Shown piece after piece: positions 47,965-57,099 of a stretch of 64,000 nt of DNA. A model generated the notes under the pieces. That model made no database searches and was not told the DNA's origin. It was given only the letters and a program-made list of their open reading frames with translations. Position numbers and translations under genes: made by a program. The DNA is from Gillisella vitis (GTDB lineage: Bacteria > Pseudomonadota > Alphaproteobacteria > Rhizobiales > Rhizobiaceae). The first letter of the stretch is position 1. The number at the start of each line of letters is the position of its first letter. The DNA lies in the NCBI RefSeq assembly GCF_021559775.1, contig NZ_CP056047.1, forward strand, positions 372,001-436,000, given 5' to 3'.

Positions 47965-48256
47965 AGGCTCCAGCCTCTTTTTCTCATCACTCGGTCTATC
48001 GGCTGCACAAGTTTCCTCCCGAATGCATTGCACGGCCTGAATGGTCCATGAATGGGGAAATCATACAGTATTCAATGTCATTTGCCCGCGACCCCTGTTT
48101 GTTTCCCAGGCGCAGTGCGCCGCTGTCAATCAGGACGTTCAGGTCAATGATAGGGCAGATCCAGCAAAACTGCCCTGTTGATGCATATAGGACTTAAATG
48201 CCCTTCGGCAAAGGGACAAACGCATCTTCCTTGCTGTGGGCGTGCCAGGATCAGGC

Positions 48257-48508
48257 CTAGTTCTTGTCCAGCGGCTCGGCACCAACAGGCTTGCCGGCCC
48301 GGTCCAGCCGGATTTTCTCGATGCGGTTTTCAGCTGCCGACAGCAGCGCCTCGCAATGTTTCTTCAGCAATTCGCCGCGCTCGTAGATCGAGATGGATTC
48401 GTCGAGCGCCACATCACCGCGCTCCAGCCGCGCCACGATGCTTTCCAGCTCGGCCACGGCCTTTTCAAAGGAATAAGCGGCAATATCGGTGGCGGCAACG
48501 TCGGTCAT
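48257..48508 (-). CDS. xseB: Exodeoxyribonuclease VII small subunit
   Basis: XseB (83 residues) is the helical small subunit of exonuclease VII, which degrades single-stranded DNA in complex with XseA. The family core [20 protein letters not shown] at about residue 15 and [20 protein letters not shown] following it are intact. The ATG at 48508 follows AAGGG by 6 nt. Its start side lies only 2 nt from the stop of the HDAC-like gene, so the two are co-transcribed. About 290 bp, with no recognised feature, separate it from dxs. Confidence 0.93.
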   Translation of the reverse strand: MTDVAATDIAAYSFEKAVAELESIVARLERGDVALDESISIYERGELLKKHCEALLSAAENRIEKIRLDRAGKPVGAEPLDKN

Positions 48509-48510
48509 AC

Positions 48511-49446
48511 TCAACCCTTCATCAATCTCGAAATATGCATGCCAGCCGACTCGGCCAGACCTTCCAGATCATAGCCGCCTTCCAGCAGGCTGACGACCCG
48601 GTTTTTGGCAAAGCGGTCGGCCACTTCCATCAGCCGCCCGGTTGCCCAGTCAAAATCCTCACCGACCAGATTGATCTGCGCCAGCGGGTCGCGGTGATGG
48701 GCATCAAACCCGGCGGAAATCAGGATGAGATCCGGGGAAAAATCATTGAGCGCCGTCAGCACCCGCGATTTGAACGCCTCGCGGAAATGGTCCGAGCCGC
48801 TATTGGCCGACAGCGGCGCGTTGACGATGGTATTGTGCGGCCCAACCTCATCCTTCTTGCCCGTCCAGGGATAAAGCGGCATCTGGTGGGTGGAACAGAA
48901 CAGCACGGATGGATCGTCCCAGAAAATATCCTGGGTGCCATTGCCATGATGGACATCCCAATCGACGATGGCGACCCGCTCGACGCCATAGACCTGCTGG
49001 GCATGGCGGGCAGCGATGGCGATGGTATTGAACAGGCAAAAGCCCATCGCCTTGGTTTTTTCCGCATGATGGCCGGGCGGACGGCCCGCCACGAACACAT
49101 TGTCGGCAGCACCGGTCATCACGTCGTCCACAGCGGCCATCGCCCCGCCGATGGCGGTCAGGGCGCATTGCAGGCTTTTCTGCGAGGCATAGGTATCGGC
49201 TTCCAGCTTGTTGATCCGGTCGTCCTCCTCCGGCACCTGCCGCATGACAGCGATGAAATGCTCTTCCGGATGGGCCAGCATGACAGCATCCTCATTGGCC
49301 TGCTGCGCCTGATGGCGCTCCAGGGCGGAAAAATTCGGATGCTCCAGGGCGATATTCAGCGAGCGCAGCCGGTCGGCCCGTTCAGGATGGCCTTCTGGCG
49401 TGTTGTGTTCCAGAAAGATCGGGTTCTCATAGAGCCGGGTTGTCAT
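48511..49446 (-). CDS. Histone deacetylase-family (acetylpolyamine amidohydrolase-like) enzyme
   Basis: A 311-residue arginase/deacetylase-fold hydrolase. Zinc and catalytic residues are visible in [17 protein letters not shown] near residue 121, [15 protein letters not shown] near 161 and [14 protein letters not shown] near 248, with the active-site LEGGYDL near 290. In bacteria such enzymes act on acetylated polyamines, acetoin utilisation proteins or other acyl-lysines; the substrate is not known here. It is followed 2 nt later by xseB, as in other rhizobia. Confidence 0.9.
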   Translation of the reverse strand: MTTRLYENPIFLEHNTPEGHPERADRLRSLNIALEHPNFSALERHQAQQANEDAVMLAHPEEHFIAVMRQVPEEDDRINKLEADTYASQKSLQCALTAIGGAMAAVDDVMTGAADNVFVAGRPPGHHAEKTKAMGFCLFNTIAIAARHAQQVYGVERVAIVDWDVHHGNGTQDIFWDDPSVLFCSTHQMPLYPWTGKKDEVGPHNTIVNAPLSANSGSDHFREAFKSRVLTALNDFSPDLILISAGFDAHHRDPLAQINLVGEDFDWATGRLMEVADRFAKNRVVSLLEGGYDLEGLAESAGMHISRLMKG

Positions 49447-49529
49447 GACGCATCCTCCTGCCGCGCCAAACTTGCGCGACCAATCTCTTTTCCTTTACAT
49501 GAGCGATCACGGCATGGAGGGCAAGGGCA

Positions 49530-49931
49530 ATGGCGAAAAGAGAACGGCTTGATGTAACCGAAACGCTGATCGGCCTGCGCGATGTCGGCATCAGCGGACG
49601 GCTGAACAATAGCGCGCTGCTGGCGCTGTGCGAAGAAGCGCTCCACCGCTTCTGGCAGGCCCGGCCCGCAGAAGAGCAGGAGCCGGACTTTCGCGCCACA
49701 AAATTCGAGGCGAGGCTCTTCGAGATGCTGGGGCCGGGCGACGCGCTGCGCTTCACCGTGCAGGTGGACAAAATCGGCGGTAAATCCGTCGGCTTTGCCA
49801 TTGGCGTCGAAAGCGGCAAAACCCGCGCCGCTGACGTCGAGATCACCTGGACGGCTGTGAACAAAGACAGTGCCGAACCGGTGGCGCTATCGGAAGCGCT
49901 GCGGGATTGGCTGTATCAGTGGCTGCCATAA
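49530..49931 (+). CDS. Probable hotdog-fold thioesterase-like protein
   Basis: A 133-residue protein with the outline of a 4HBT-type thioesterase: an N-terminal helix region (NNSALLALCEEALHRFW), then alternating strands FEARLFEMLGPGDALRFTV, and SVGFAIGVESGKTRAADVEI. The typical catalytic aspartate of the YHxxYxxYxEEAR/DxxGH... motifs is not clearly present, so activity is uncertain. It is transcribed divergently from the HDAC-like gene with an 83-bp gap. Its only neighbours, bioYNM, are convergent, so context gives no substrate. Confidence 0.55.
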   Translation: MAKRERLDVTETLIGLRDVGISGRLNNSALLALCEEALHRFWQARPAEEQEPDFRATKFEARLFEMLGPGDALRFTVQVDKIGGKSVGFAIGVESGKTRAADVEITWTAVNKDSAEPVALSEALRDWLYQWLP

Positions 49932-50006
49932 TCATCAGTCTGTCATCCATAACCCGGGCCGCCGTTTTGCTTTGCGGATTCTAAAGGCCGGAAACGTGAC
50001 AGAAAT

Positions 50007-50570
50007 TTACGCCCGCTTCGGCAGCAGCGGATAGCCAACCATCACGGCGCGGGCGGCAAGGGCGGCGATGGCGGCCTTGATCAGGTCGCCGGGCAGGAAG
50101 GCCAGCGAGCCGATCAACACCTTGTCGATCGGGGTGCCGGCCACAAAGCTCCACCAGGGCATGCCGCAGGCATAGACCACGCCGATGCCGCCGAGGATGC
50201 TGGCGGCAAAGAAGCCGATTGTCTGGCCGCTGGCGGTGGAGGAGGCGCGGGCAAAGCGTTCAGCGGCAAGGCCGGTGACGAAAGCGCCGATAATCCAGCC
50301 GAAAATATAGCCGCCGGTGGCACCAAACAGCGCATTCAGGCCGCCGTGACCGCCCGACAGCACCGGCAGGCCCATGGCCACCAGCAGCACGACCAGCGCA
50401 TAGGCCAAGGCTCCGCGCTTGGCGCCGAGAATGCAGCCGGCCAGCATGACGCCCATCGATTGGGCGGTGATCGGCACCGGAATGAAGCCGAGCGGCACGG
50501 GCGGAATAAGCCCGAGGACAACAACGATGGCGGCAAACAGCGCAATCAGAACCAGGTCTCGCGTGGTCAT
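50007..50570 (-). CDS. bioY: Biotin transporter substrate-capture protein
   Basis: BioY (187 residues, six membrane helices) is the S component that binds biotin for an energy-coupling-factor importer. GFIPVPITAQSMGVMLAGCI near residue 30, [20 protein letters not shown] and GATGGYIFGWIIGAFVTGL near 83 are characteristic. The ATG at 50570 follows GAGGAG by 6 nt; an upstream extension of 19 residues has no membrane or signal character. It is the last gene of bioMNY, which in rhizobia supplies external biotin. Confidence 0.94.
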   Translation of the reverse strand: MTTRDLVLIALFAAIVVVLGLIPPVPLGFIPVPITAQSMGVMLAGCILGAKRGALAYALVVLLVAMGLPVLSGGHGGLNALFGATGGYIFGWIIGAFVTGLAAERFARASSTASGQTIGFFAASILGGIGVVYACGMPWWSFVAGTPIDKVLIGSLAFLPGDLIKAAIAALAARAVMVGYPLLPKRA

Positions 50571-50583
50571 GGTGATCTCCTCA

Positions 50584-51204
50584 TCAGTCTGTTCTCTTTT
50601 CGTGACGACGAATGCCGCGGGCGTCAATGGCCTCGGCGATGGAATCGGCCTCTTTCAAGGCCAGAATAAACAGCGGCCCCAGCATCCGGTGCAGCCGCAC
50701 GGGGATGCCACGCGCCTGATGCGCGGCCTTCAGCGCCTCATAGCGGTCGGCGATGTCAGGCACGAAGCGCAGGGTCAGCCCCAGTGCCAGGCTGATATCG
50801 GCGGCCCGGACCAATCCCAGCCGGTCGAGCGGGGCCAGCAACCGGTCAAGCGTCTCCATGAAGGCGCCAAGCGAGGTCGTGGCGGTAATGGAGGAGGCGA
50901 GAAACAGGATGGCGAGCAGCCTCAGCGTCAGCGTTGCCGAGGTGATAAGATCCAGCGCATAGATGTTGAACAGGCCAAGCGCGGCAATGCTGATCAGCAT
51001 CGGGCGGATGCGCCGCAAGGCCGCCCGCCCGCCAAGCCCCAGGCTGAAATAAAGCGCGCCGGTGGCACAGGCTGCCGTGGCCTGGAGCGGCATGGACAGG
51101 CTGAAGGCAAGGCCAAGGCCGAACACCAACAGGACGGCCAGTTTCGCCCCGACCGGCATCCGGTGCAGCCAGCTATTGCCCTCGACATGTAGGCTGTTCA
51201 ACAT
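50584..51204 (-). CDS. bioN: Biotin ECF transporter transmembrane coupling protein
   Basis: BioN (206 residues) is the EcfT-type transmembrane component that couples the BioM ATPase to BioY. It has about five membrane helices in the first 115 residues and the EcfT coupling helices farther on, with the signature ARGI present in AAHQARGIPV near residue 165 and AIDARGIRR near 196. It overlaps the bioM stop by a few bases and lies 13 nt before bioY. Confidence 0.93.
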   Translation of the reverse strand: MLNSLHVEGNSWLHRMPVGAKLAVLLVFGLGLAFSLSMPLQATAACATGALYFSLGLGGRAALRRIRPMLISIAALGLFNIYALDLITSATLTLRLLAILFLASSITATTSLGAFMETLDRLLAPLDRLGLVRAADISLALGLTLRFVPDIADRYEALKAAHQARGIPVRLHRMLGPLFILALKEADSIAEAIDARGIRRHEKRTD

Positions 51205-51878
51205 GCGGCGATCTCGCGGTAGCGGGCAATGGCGTCGCTGGCCGGACCATCAAAGGCAAGCTTGGCGCGGTGAAACACCAGCACCCGCGAAAACCCGGCG
51301 ATCAGGTCGAGATCATGGCTGATCACCAGTGCCTGTTCCTCCAGCGCCGCAATGGTGCCAGCCACCAGCGCCCGGTTTTTCAAATCGAGCTGGTTGGTCG
51401 GTTCATCGAAAATCACCAGACCGGGCCGAGTGACCAGAACGGCGGCCAGGGCCGCCAATTGCAGCTCGCCGCCGGACAATTCATGCGGGCGGCGGCGCAG
51501 CAGATGGGTTATGCCGAGCCGGGCGGCAACGCTGTCCACGGCCTCGTCCAGCGCCTTGCCTTTCAGCCCACGTGCCTTTGGCCCCATGGCAATATCCTCA
51601 CCGATCAGCGGCAGGATGATCTGATTGGCCGGGTTCTGGAAGATGAAGCCGGTGCGTGCCTGCACGGCCTTGGCGTCCTTGACCGTGTCCAGTCCATCCA
51701 GTGTCACATGGCCGCTGCTCGGCTTGACCAGCCCATTGATCAGCCGGGCAAAGGTGGATTTGCCTGATCCATTCAGGCCGATGACCCCGATCCGCTGTTC
51801 GCCGAAGGTGATGGTCAGCGGCTCCAGGGCCACATGGCCGTCGAAACTGGCGCTGGCCTGATCGAAATGGATCTGCAC
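51198..51878 (-). CDS. bioM: Biotin ECF transporter ATPase
   Basis: BioM (226 residues) is the ATP-binding component of the biotin importer. Walker A is GLNGSGKST near residue 36, the Q-loop region FIFQNPANQIILPLIGEDIA near 80, the ABC signature LSGGELQLAALAAVL near 136 and Walker B LVIFDEPTNQLDL near 158. A GTG at 51878 (VQIHFDQASASF) is the preferred start; the frame continues upstream without family similarity. It is the promoter-proximal gene of bioMNY. I looked for a BioR-type box in front of it and found none that is convincing. Confidence 0.93.
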   Translation of the reverse strand: MQIHFDQASASFDGHVALEPLTITFGEQRIGVIGLNGSGKSTFARLINGLVKPSSGHVTLDGLDTVKDAKAVQARTGFIFQNPANQIILPLIGEDIAMGPKARGLKGKALDEAVDSVAARLGITHLLRRRPHELSGGELQLAALAAVLVTRPGLVIFDEPTNQLDLKNRALVAGTIAALEEQALVISHDLDLIAGFSRVLVFHRAKLAFDGPASDAIARYREIAAC

Positions 51879-52014
51879 GATGTCGTTACCCTGCGTTGAC
51901 TGCCCTGTTCTATAGCCCGCAGACCGACAAAGGCAAATCCGGGTTTTTCCCATTTACAGCCGCCTTGCGATTTGATCGGATGGGCTATCCGACCCATTCC
52001 CGAAGGACCCGCCC

Positions 52015-52971
52015 GTGACCTCATCCTTTCATCAGCCTGTCGATGCCGCTGAAGTGCCGCGTTTTGCTGGACATGCCACCTTCATGCGGCTGCCTGCCGT
52101 TACCTCGGCGGAAGGGCTTGATATCGCGCTGATCGGCATTCCCTGGGATGGCGGCACCACCAACCGGGCCGGTGCCCGCCATGGGCCGCGCGAGGTGCGC
52201 AACCAGTCCAGCCTGATGCGCCGGGTGCATCATGTCTCGAAAATCGAGCCATTCAGCCTGGCCAATATTGCCGATGTGGGGGATGTGACCGTCAACCCCA
52301 TAGACCTGATGCTGGCGCTTCAACAAATAGAAAACGGCGTGGCGGCAGTTGTCGCTGCCGGTGCGCTGCCGCTCTGCGCCGGGGGCGACCATCTGACCAC
52401 GCTGCCGGTGCTGCGGGCGGTGGCGAAATCTCAGCCAGTCGGGCTCATTCATTTCGATGCCCATTCCGATACCAATGACAGCTATTTCGGCGGCCAGCGC
52501 TTTACCCACGGCACGCCCTTTCGCCGCGCCATTGAGGAGGGCCTGCTCGATCCGAAACGCATGGTGCAGATCGGCATTCGCAGCTCCAATTACGAAGTTG
52601 ACGAGCATCAATGGGCCAAGGACCAGGGCATCCGTATTATTTATATGGAGGAATTCGTCGCCCGCAGCGTGGCAGACGTGATGGCGGAAGCCCGCGCCAT
52701 TGCCGGTGATGGCCCGACTTATGTCAGCTTCGATATCGACTGCATTGACCCATCGATGGCGCCTGGAACCGGCACACCGGAAATCGGCGGCTTCCTGACC
52801 CGCGAAGTGCAGGCCATGGTGCGGCTGCTGGAGGGCGTCAATATTGTCGGTGCCGATGTGGTGGAAGTCGCGCCCCCCTTCGATGTCGGCGGCATGACGG
52901 CGCTGGCCGGTGCCACCATGATGTTTGAACTGCTCTGCGTCATGGCGAAAGCGGTGGCGGATCGGCGTTGA
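52015..52971 (+). CDS. Agmatinase/ureohydrolase family enzyme
   Basis: A 318-residue manganese-dependent ureohydrolase. The metal-binding motifs are complete: GGDHLTTLP near residue 123, FDAHSDTNDSYF near 146 and SFDIDCIDPSMAPGTGTPE near 236. The family hydrolyses agmatine, guanidinobutyrate, guanidinopropionate or related guanidino compounds to urea and an amine; the length and N-terminus fit agmatinase (speB-like), but the substrate cannot be decided. It starts with GTG, with AAGGA 7 nt upstream, and is divergent from bioM. Confidence 0.85.
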   Translation: MTSSFHQPVDAAEVPRFAGHATFMRLPAVTSAEGLDIALIGIPWDGGTTNRAGARHGPREVRNQSSLMRRVHHVSKIEPFSLANIADVGDVTVNPIDLMLALQQIENGVAAVVAAGALPLCAGGDHLTTLPVLRAVAKSQPVGLIHFDAHSDTNDSYFGGQRFTHGTPFRRAIEEGLLDPKRMVQIGIRSSNYEVDEHQWAKDQGIRIIYMEEFVARSVADVMAEARAIAGDGPTYVSFDIDCIDPSMAPGTGTPEIGGFLTREVQAMVRLLEGVNIVGADVVEVAPPFDVGGMTALAGATMMFELLCVMAKAVADRR

Positions 52972-53031
52972 ACGCACTTTTCAAGAGAAAACCATCTTGA
53001 ACAAAAAGAGAACATACCCTATCGTCACCCC

Positions 53032-54225
53032 ATGGCGATAGGGATAGACAACAGCACGGCACGGCGGATTTTTTTGGAGCGGCAGGGGCTTTCCCGACCA
53101 CCGGGACGGGCGTTGAGCCGTCAGGGCCTGCTGGCGCTGATTACCGATCTCGGCTTTGTGCAGGTGGATAGTATCGGCACGGTGGAGCGGGCGCATCACC
53201 AGATCCTGTTTTCCCGCAATCAGACCTACCGGCGCGAAGATCTGACGGCATTGCTGGAGCAGGACCGGCTGCTGTTCGAGCATTGGACCCATGATGCCTC
53301 GATCCTGCCTTCCGCTTTTTTCCCCTATTGGAAACACCGGTTCCGGCGCGAGGAAAGCCGGATTCTGGAGCGTTGGCGCAGTTGGCGCGAGCCGGGCTTC
53401 GAGGATGCTTTCGAGGAAACCCACCGGCGGATTACCGAGGGCGGCCCGGCTTTGTCGCGGGACATGAAGGAAGGTGACCATAAATCCGGCGGCTGGTGGA
53501 ACTGGCATCCGTCGAAAACCGCGTTGGAATTTCTCTGGCGTACCGGCAAGCTGTCGATTTCCGGCCGGGAGAACTTCCAGAAGATCTATGATCTGACGGA
53601 GCGCTGCATTCTTCCGGACCATTTGCAGGCCGAGGTGACGCATGACGCTTTCATCGATTGGGCCTGCAGCGAAGCGCTGATCCGGCTCGGCTTTGCCACG
53701 TCAGGTGAAATCGCTGCCTTCTGGAATCTGGTCAGCCCGCAGGAGGCAAAACTCTGGCTGGAGACCCATCGCGCTGAGCTAGAAGAGATCGAGATCGCGC
53801 CCGCCGATGGCGGAAAGCCGCGCCCTTCCTTCGCGCTGGCGGATCGGCTGGAAACACTGACCACTCCACCAGAGCCACCCGCCCGCATCCGCGTCCTCAG
53901 TCCTTTCGATCCGCTGATCCGCGATCGCGCTCGCACCGAGCGCCTGTTCGGCTTCTTCTACCGGATCGAGGTGTTCGTGCCGGAGCCGAAACGGCAATAT
54001 GGCTATTACGTCTTTCCGCTGCTGGAAAGTGACCGGCTGATTGGCCGGATCGATATGAAGGCCAATCGCAAGGCGGGTACGCTGGATGTGAAACGGCTAT
54101 GGTTGGAGCCGGGTGTCAGGCCATCGACCGGACGGCTGGAAAAGCTCGATCAGGAACTGGCAAGACTTGCCCGCTTTACCGGGGTGGACGCGGTCGTTTA
54201 TGGTGATGGTTGGCTCAGTTCTTGA
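53032..54225 (+). CDS. YcaQ/AlkX-type winged-helix DNA glycosylase
   Basis: A 397-residue protein of the HTH_42 (YcaQ) superfamily, whose members unhook interstrand DNA crosslinks and remove bulky alkyl adducts. The catalytic QxD motif appears as FVQVDSIGTVERAHHQILFS near residue 43, and the winged-helix modules contain FEHWTHDASILPSAFFPYW near 84 and VLSPFDPLIRDRARTERLFG near 290. Its 3' end overlaps the convergent cupin gene by 11 bases. The start ATG at 53032 is the first in frame. The N-terminal part is intact compared with the family. Confidence 0.85.
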   Translation: MAIGIDNSTARRIFLERQGLSRPPGRALSRQGLLALITDLGFVQVDSIGTVERAHHQILFSRNQTYRREDLTALLEQDRLLFEHWTHDASILPSAFFPYWKHRFRREESRILERWRSWREPGFEDAFEETHRRITEGGPALSRDMKEGDHKSGGWWNWHPSKTALEFLWRTGKLSISGRENFQKIYDLTERCILPDHLQAEVTHDAFIDWACSEALIRLGFATSGEIAAFWNLVSPQEAKLWLETHRAELEEIEIAPADGGKPRPSFALADRLETLTTPPEPPARIRVLSPFDPLIRDRARTERLFGFFYRIEVFVPEPKRQYGYYVFPLLESDRLIGRIDMKANRKAGTLDVKRLWLEPGVRPSTGRLEKLDQELARLARFTGVDAVVYGDGWLSS

Positions 54226-54673
54226 TTGGCGTGCCAGCGCGATCCGTGAGGGTTTTGACGAAATTGACCTTGGTCATGACCATGTCTTTGTCGCTGTAAT
54301 GGACAATTTCGTTGGCGGAGCGAGTGCCGACTACCAGATAGACGCAATCCGCATTGGAGCGGTTTTCCAGGCAATGGCCAAGGGGAACACCAGCCTTGAA
54401 CGTTGCGGCATCGCCCGGCATCATCTCGGTGACCACGTCGCCCTCAAGCAAGGTGGCAGTCCCCTTGAGCATATAGAGGAATTCGTCTTCTTGCTCATGC
54501 CAGTGTTTGTGAGACGAACGGGAGCCGGGTGGCAATGTTTCCAGGAGCGCGCCGAATTGTGTCAGGCCGCCCGCATCGCTTAAGCGCCGTGCACTGTAGG
54601 GGCCAAGTTCAGCGTTGATGCCCTCGGCGGTGCCAATATCCAAGGCGGCGTTTTCAGCTTTGATAACAGGCAT
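54215..54673 (-). CDS. Cupin-domain protein
   Basis: A 152-residue single-domain cupin. Metal-binding residues are in SHKHWHEQEDEFLYMLKGTA near residue 53 (His-x-His...Glu) and in VPLGHCLENRS near 98 (second histidine). Its substrate is unknown; cupins of this size act as small isomerases, dioxygenases or regulators of sugar- or amine-type metabolites. It overlaps the glycosylase gene at its 3' end, so the two converge tightly. Confidence 0.8.
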   Translation of the reverse strand: MPVIKAENAALDIGTAEGINAELGPYSARRLSDAGGLTQFGALLETLPPGSRSSHKHWHEQEDEFLYMLKGTATLLEGDVVTEMMPGDAATFKAGVPLGHCLENRSNADCVYLVVGTRSANEIVHYSDKDMVMTKVNFVKTLTDRAGTPIKN

Positions 54674-54719
54674 GGTTTCCTCAACCGTTTATCAGTTGTT
54701 CCATACCGAGAGATAACGC

Positions 54720-54747
54720 AAAAAAGGGTGTGCCGCCACACACCCTT
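54720..54747 (-). terminator. Rho-independent terminator of the small gene at 54776
   Basis: Reading the minus strand, AAGGGTGTG (complement of 54739-54747) pairs with CACACCCTT (complement of 54724-54732), followed by a run of T (54720-54723 and beyond). Confidence 0.7.
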
Positions 54748-54775
54748 CTTTCGCGCAGCCCATGCAGATGCGTGG

Positions 54776-55081
54776 CTACTCCTCGTCCGTATCCATATAT
54801 TCCAGATAATGCGCTTCGACCTGCTGGATCGGAGATGCTGCTTTTGCCTCGTCGATGGCCGCCGAGGCGCCGGTTTTCACACCAGCTGTTTTCTTGGTCG
54901 AATCCAGGCTCCAGAGCGCGTTGGCCAGGGAGGCAGACAATAGCGTGCTGGTGGAATTTCCACCGGCAGAGCGCGAGCGGGGCGTGGTCGCAGACTCTAC
55001 GGCAACATCTTCGACGCTGGACGCGCCATGAATGTAGCGGCTCTGATACTGTGAATTGCCAAGGCTGCTGTCGATCCTCAT
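54776..55081 (-). CDS. Small hydrophilic protein, unknown function
   Basis: A 101-residue Ser/Ala-rich protein (MRIDSSLGNSQYQSRYIHGA at the N-terminus; the C-terminus ends HYLEYMDTDEE). It has no signal peptide, membrane span or recognised domain. The gene has a strong terminator right after its stop and an isolated position, which favours it being real. I do not recognise the family. Confidence 0.5.
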   Translation of the reverse strand: MRIDSSLGNSQYQSRYIHGASSVEDVAVESATTPRSRSAGGNSTSTLLSASLANALWSLDSTKKTAGVKTGASAAIDEAKAASPIQQVEAHYLEYMDTDEE

Positions 55082-55319
55082 CGCAGGCCCTTTCTGTTCG
55101 CTTCGTTAACCCTTTATTAACGAACGAAGCTTGCGCGAGGCTTGCGTCAGATCCGGTTTTTCCGAGAAATTGTGGAGCCGGTAGGCATTTGCACTAGATC
55201 TAGTTTTATCAACATTTTCTACTGAAGAAAATACGAATTTCCCGCCAATTTTGTTAGAATTTGTAAAGATCAACTCAAATCATACAAATATTCGGCGCTC
55301 GAGACCTGCAAGACTTGAA

Positions 55320-55898
55320 CTATACTACGGTGGGAAGCTTCGCCGACAGTGCCTTCAGGCAAAGCTCGAAAGCCGTCAGGTCGCTATAGAGCTGATCGGC
55401 TTGCGCCTGATGGGTAAAAATCGGCCCGCCCCGGCGTTCGATCCCGCCATGCAGCATAAGATTTTCGATCATATCGAAATCCTCCAATGACAGACCATCC
55501 GGCCCGCGCTTGCGCTGACCAGGACCGAGCGTGACCTTGCCCTGATAGAATCCGGCGGTGCGGGCATAGTGATTGTCGGTGATGTTGGTATAGGCAGCGA
55601 CGAGCTTGCCCTGCGCGCACATATAGCCCAGCTCGAAAGCCGTGCCGGGATCGGCGGCAATGCCACGAAATGGGGTGAGATTGGCGATCACCCCATCGGC
55701 CCGGTTCATCATATCCTCATCGACGGCACTGATTTTCAACCCGAACTCATGCAAGGTCGGGGCCGGCTCAATGGAAATATCTCCGGGGCAGATCGGCTCG
55801 AACCCATAGGCCCGTGTCATCGCCGCCTTGGCATCGAGCACCTCGCGGGCATCAGCGAGAAACACTTCGGGACCGGCGAGATAAAGCTTCAGTGACAT
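55320..55898 (-). CDS. Nucleoside 2-deoxyribosyltransferase family protein
   Basis: A 192-residue protein of the nucleoside 2-deoxyribosyltransferase (Nuc_deoxyrib_tr) family. It begins KLYLAGPEVFLADAREVLDA, has DGVIANLTPFRGIAADPGTA near residue 70 including the conserved Asp and the AFELGYMCAQGKLV block whose glutamate is the usual nucleophile. The enzymes exchange bases on deoxynucleosides in salvage; some relatives hydrolyse nucleotides. The start at 55898 places the family N-terminus at residue 3. No obvious operon partner is present. Confidence 0.8.
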   Translation of the reverse strand: MSLKLYLAGPEVFLADAREVLDAKAAMTRAYGFEPICPGDISIEPAPTLHEFGLKISAVDEDMMNRADGVIANLTPFRGIAADPGTAFELGYMCAQGKLVAAYTNITDNHYARTAGFYQGKVTLGPGQRKRGPDGLSLEDFDMIENLMLHGGIERRGGPIFTHQAQADQLYSDLTAFELCLKALSAKLPTVV

Positions 55899-55987
55899 GG
55901 ATTGGGTTCCCGAAAAACTCATTTCTCCGCGCAACCTTGCCCTGCGAGACCTTATGAGGCGCGTATAATCATGGGTATGGCCAGGCT

Positions 55988-57088
55988 TCAGGCGATCTCG
56001 GTTTCCGAAATCTTGATGCCGAAGCCCTCCAGGCCGACGTAATGGCGTTCACGCGAGGCCATCAGCCGGATCGAGGTGACGCCGAGATCTTTCAGGATCT
56101 GGGCGCCGAGGCCGATTTCCAGCCATTCGCTTTCGCGCGTCTGGGCTTCCTGATGGGCCTCGCGGTCATGCATGCCTCCCCTGGCCGTCGTGGAGGCGCC
56201 AACCCCGACGGAGCCTTCGCGCAGATAAACGATAATGCCGCGGCCTTTTTCTGCGATCCGTTTCAGCATGCTATCGATCTGGCGGGCGCCGCCGAACACA
56301 TCGGCACCGACATTTTCAAGGTGCAGACGCACTGGAATATCGACGCCGTCGCGGATGTCACCGAACACCACCGCCAGATGCTGCATCGGGTCCCAGGGCA
56401 GGGAATAGGCATGGGCCTTCGCCGGGCCATAAGCCGTCTGGATGTCAAAGGTCGACATCAGCTGGATCAGGGTTTCCTTGCGCTGGCGATAGGCAATCAG
56501 GTCGGCGACCGAGATCTGTTTCAGCTTGTGCTTTTCGGCAAAGGCTGAGACCTGCGGGCCACGCATCACCGTGCCGTCGTCATTGACCATTTCCGAGATC
56601 ACGCCGATCGGCGGCAGGTTGGCCAGCCGGCAGAGATCGACAGCCGCTTCCGTATGGCCAGACCGCATCAAAACGCCACCTTCGCGCGCCACCAGCGGGA
56701 AAATATGGCCGGGGCGGACGAAATCGGCGGGACCGACATTGGGATTGGCGAGATTGCGCACCGTCAGCGTCCGGTCATCAGAGGATATGCCGGTCGTGGT
56801 TCCATGCTTGAAATCGACGCTGACCGTAAAGGCTGTCGTATGGGCGCTGTCGTTTTCGGCGACCATGGCCGACAGGTTCAGCCGCTTGGCTTCCTCCTTC
56901 GGCATTGGGGTGCAGACGATGCCTGACGTATGGCGGATGATGAAGGCCATCTTCTCCGACGTGCAATGCACGGCGGCAACGATCAGGTCACCTTCGTTCT
57001 CGCGGTCGTCGTCATCGGTGACAATGACGATTTCGCCAGCCTCAAAAGCCCTGATAGCGTCAACGACACGGGTCTGCTCATAGGTCAT
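55988..57088 (-). CDS. ribB: 3,4-dihydroxy-2-butanone 4-phosphate synthase with degenerate GTP cyclohydrolase II domain
   Basis: A 366-residue two-domain riboflavin-synthesis protein. The N-terminal DHBP synthase domain (about 1-205) is intact: DDDDRENEGDLIVAA near residue 25, DFVRPGHIFPLVAREGG near 125 and SGHTEAAVDLCRLA near 145. The C-terminal domain (about 210-360) aligns with GTP cyclohydrolase II, yet the three zinc-binding cysteines (C-x10-C-x-C) are replaced (VRLHLENVGADVFGGARQID near 255), so it cannot perform the normal cyclohydrolase reaction. It therefore behaves as RibB, and a true ribA must lie elsewhere. AAGGAA precedes the ATG. aroC lies 11 nt upstream on the same strand. Confidence 0.88.
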   Translation of the reverse strand: MTYEQTRVVDAIRAFEAGEIVIVTDDDDRENEGDLIVAAVHCTSEKMAFIIRHTSGIVCTPMPKEEAKRLNLSAMVAENDSAHTTAFTVSVDFKHGTTTGISSDDRTLTVRNLANPNVGPADFVRPGHIFPLVAREGGVLMRSGHTEAAVDLCRLANLPPIGVISEMVNDDGTVMRGPQVSAFAEKHKLKQISVADLIAYRQRKETLIQLMSTFDIQTAYGPAKAHAYSLPWDPMQHLAVVFGDIRDGVDIPVRLHLENVGADVFGGARQIDSMLKRIAEKGRGIIVYLREGSVGVGASTTARGGMHDREAHQEAQTRESEWLEIGLGAQILKDLGVTSIRLMASRERHYVGLEGFGIKISETEIA

Positions 57089-57099
57089 GATCGATTTCC

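Noticed and set aside
48140..48185. Match between the dxs-xseB spacer and the MCP3 coding region (AACTGCCCTGTTGATGC at both places)
   Set aside because: A 17-base shared word without extension on either side and with no palindromic or coding context; treated as chance.
51879..52014. Possible BioR (biotin repressor) box in front of bioM
   Set aside because: Only TTCTATAGC is present, too far from the TTATCTATAA/TTATAGATAA form to be accepted.
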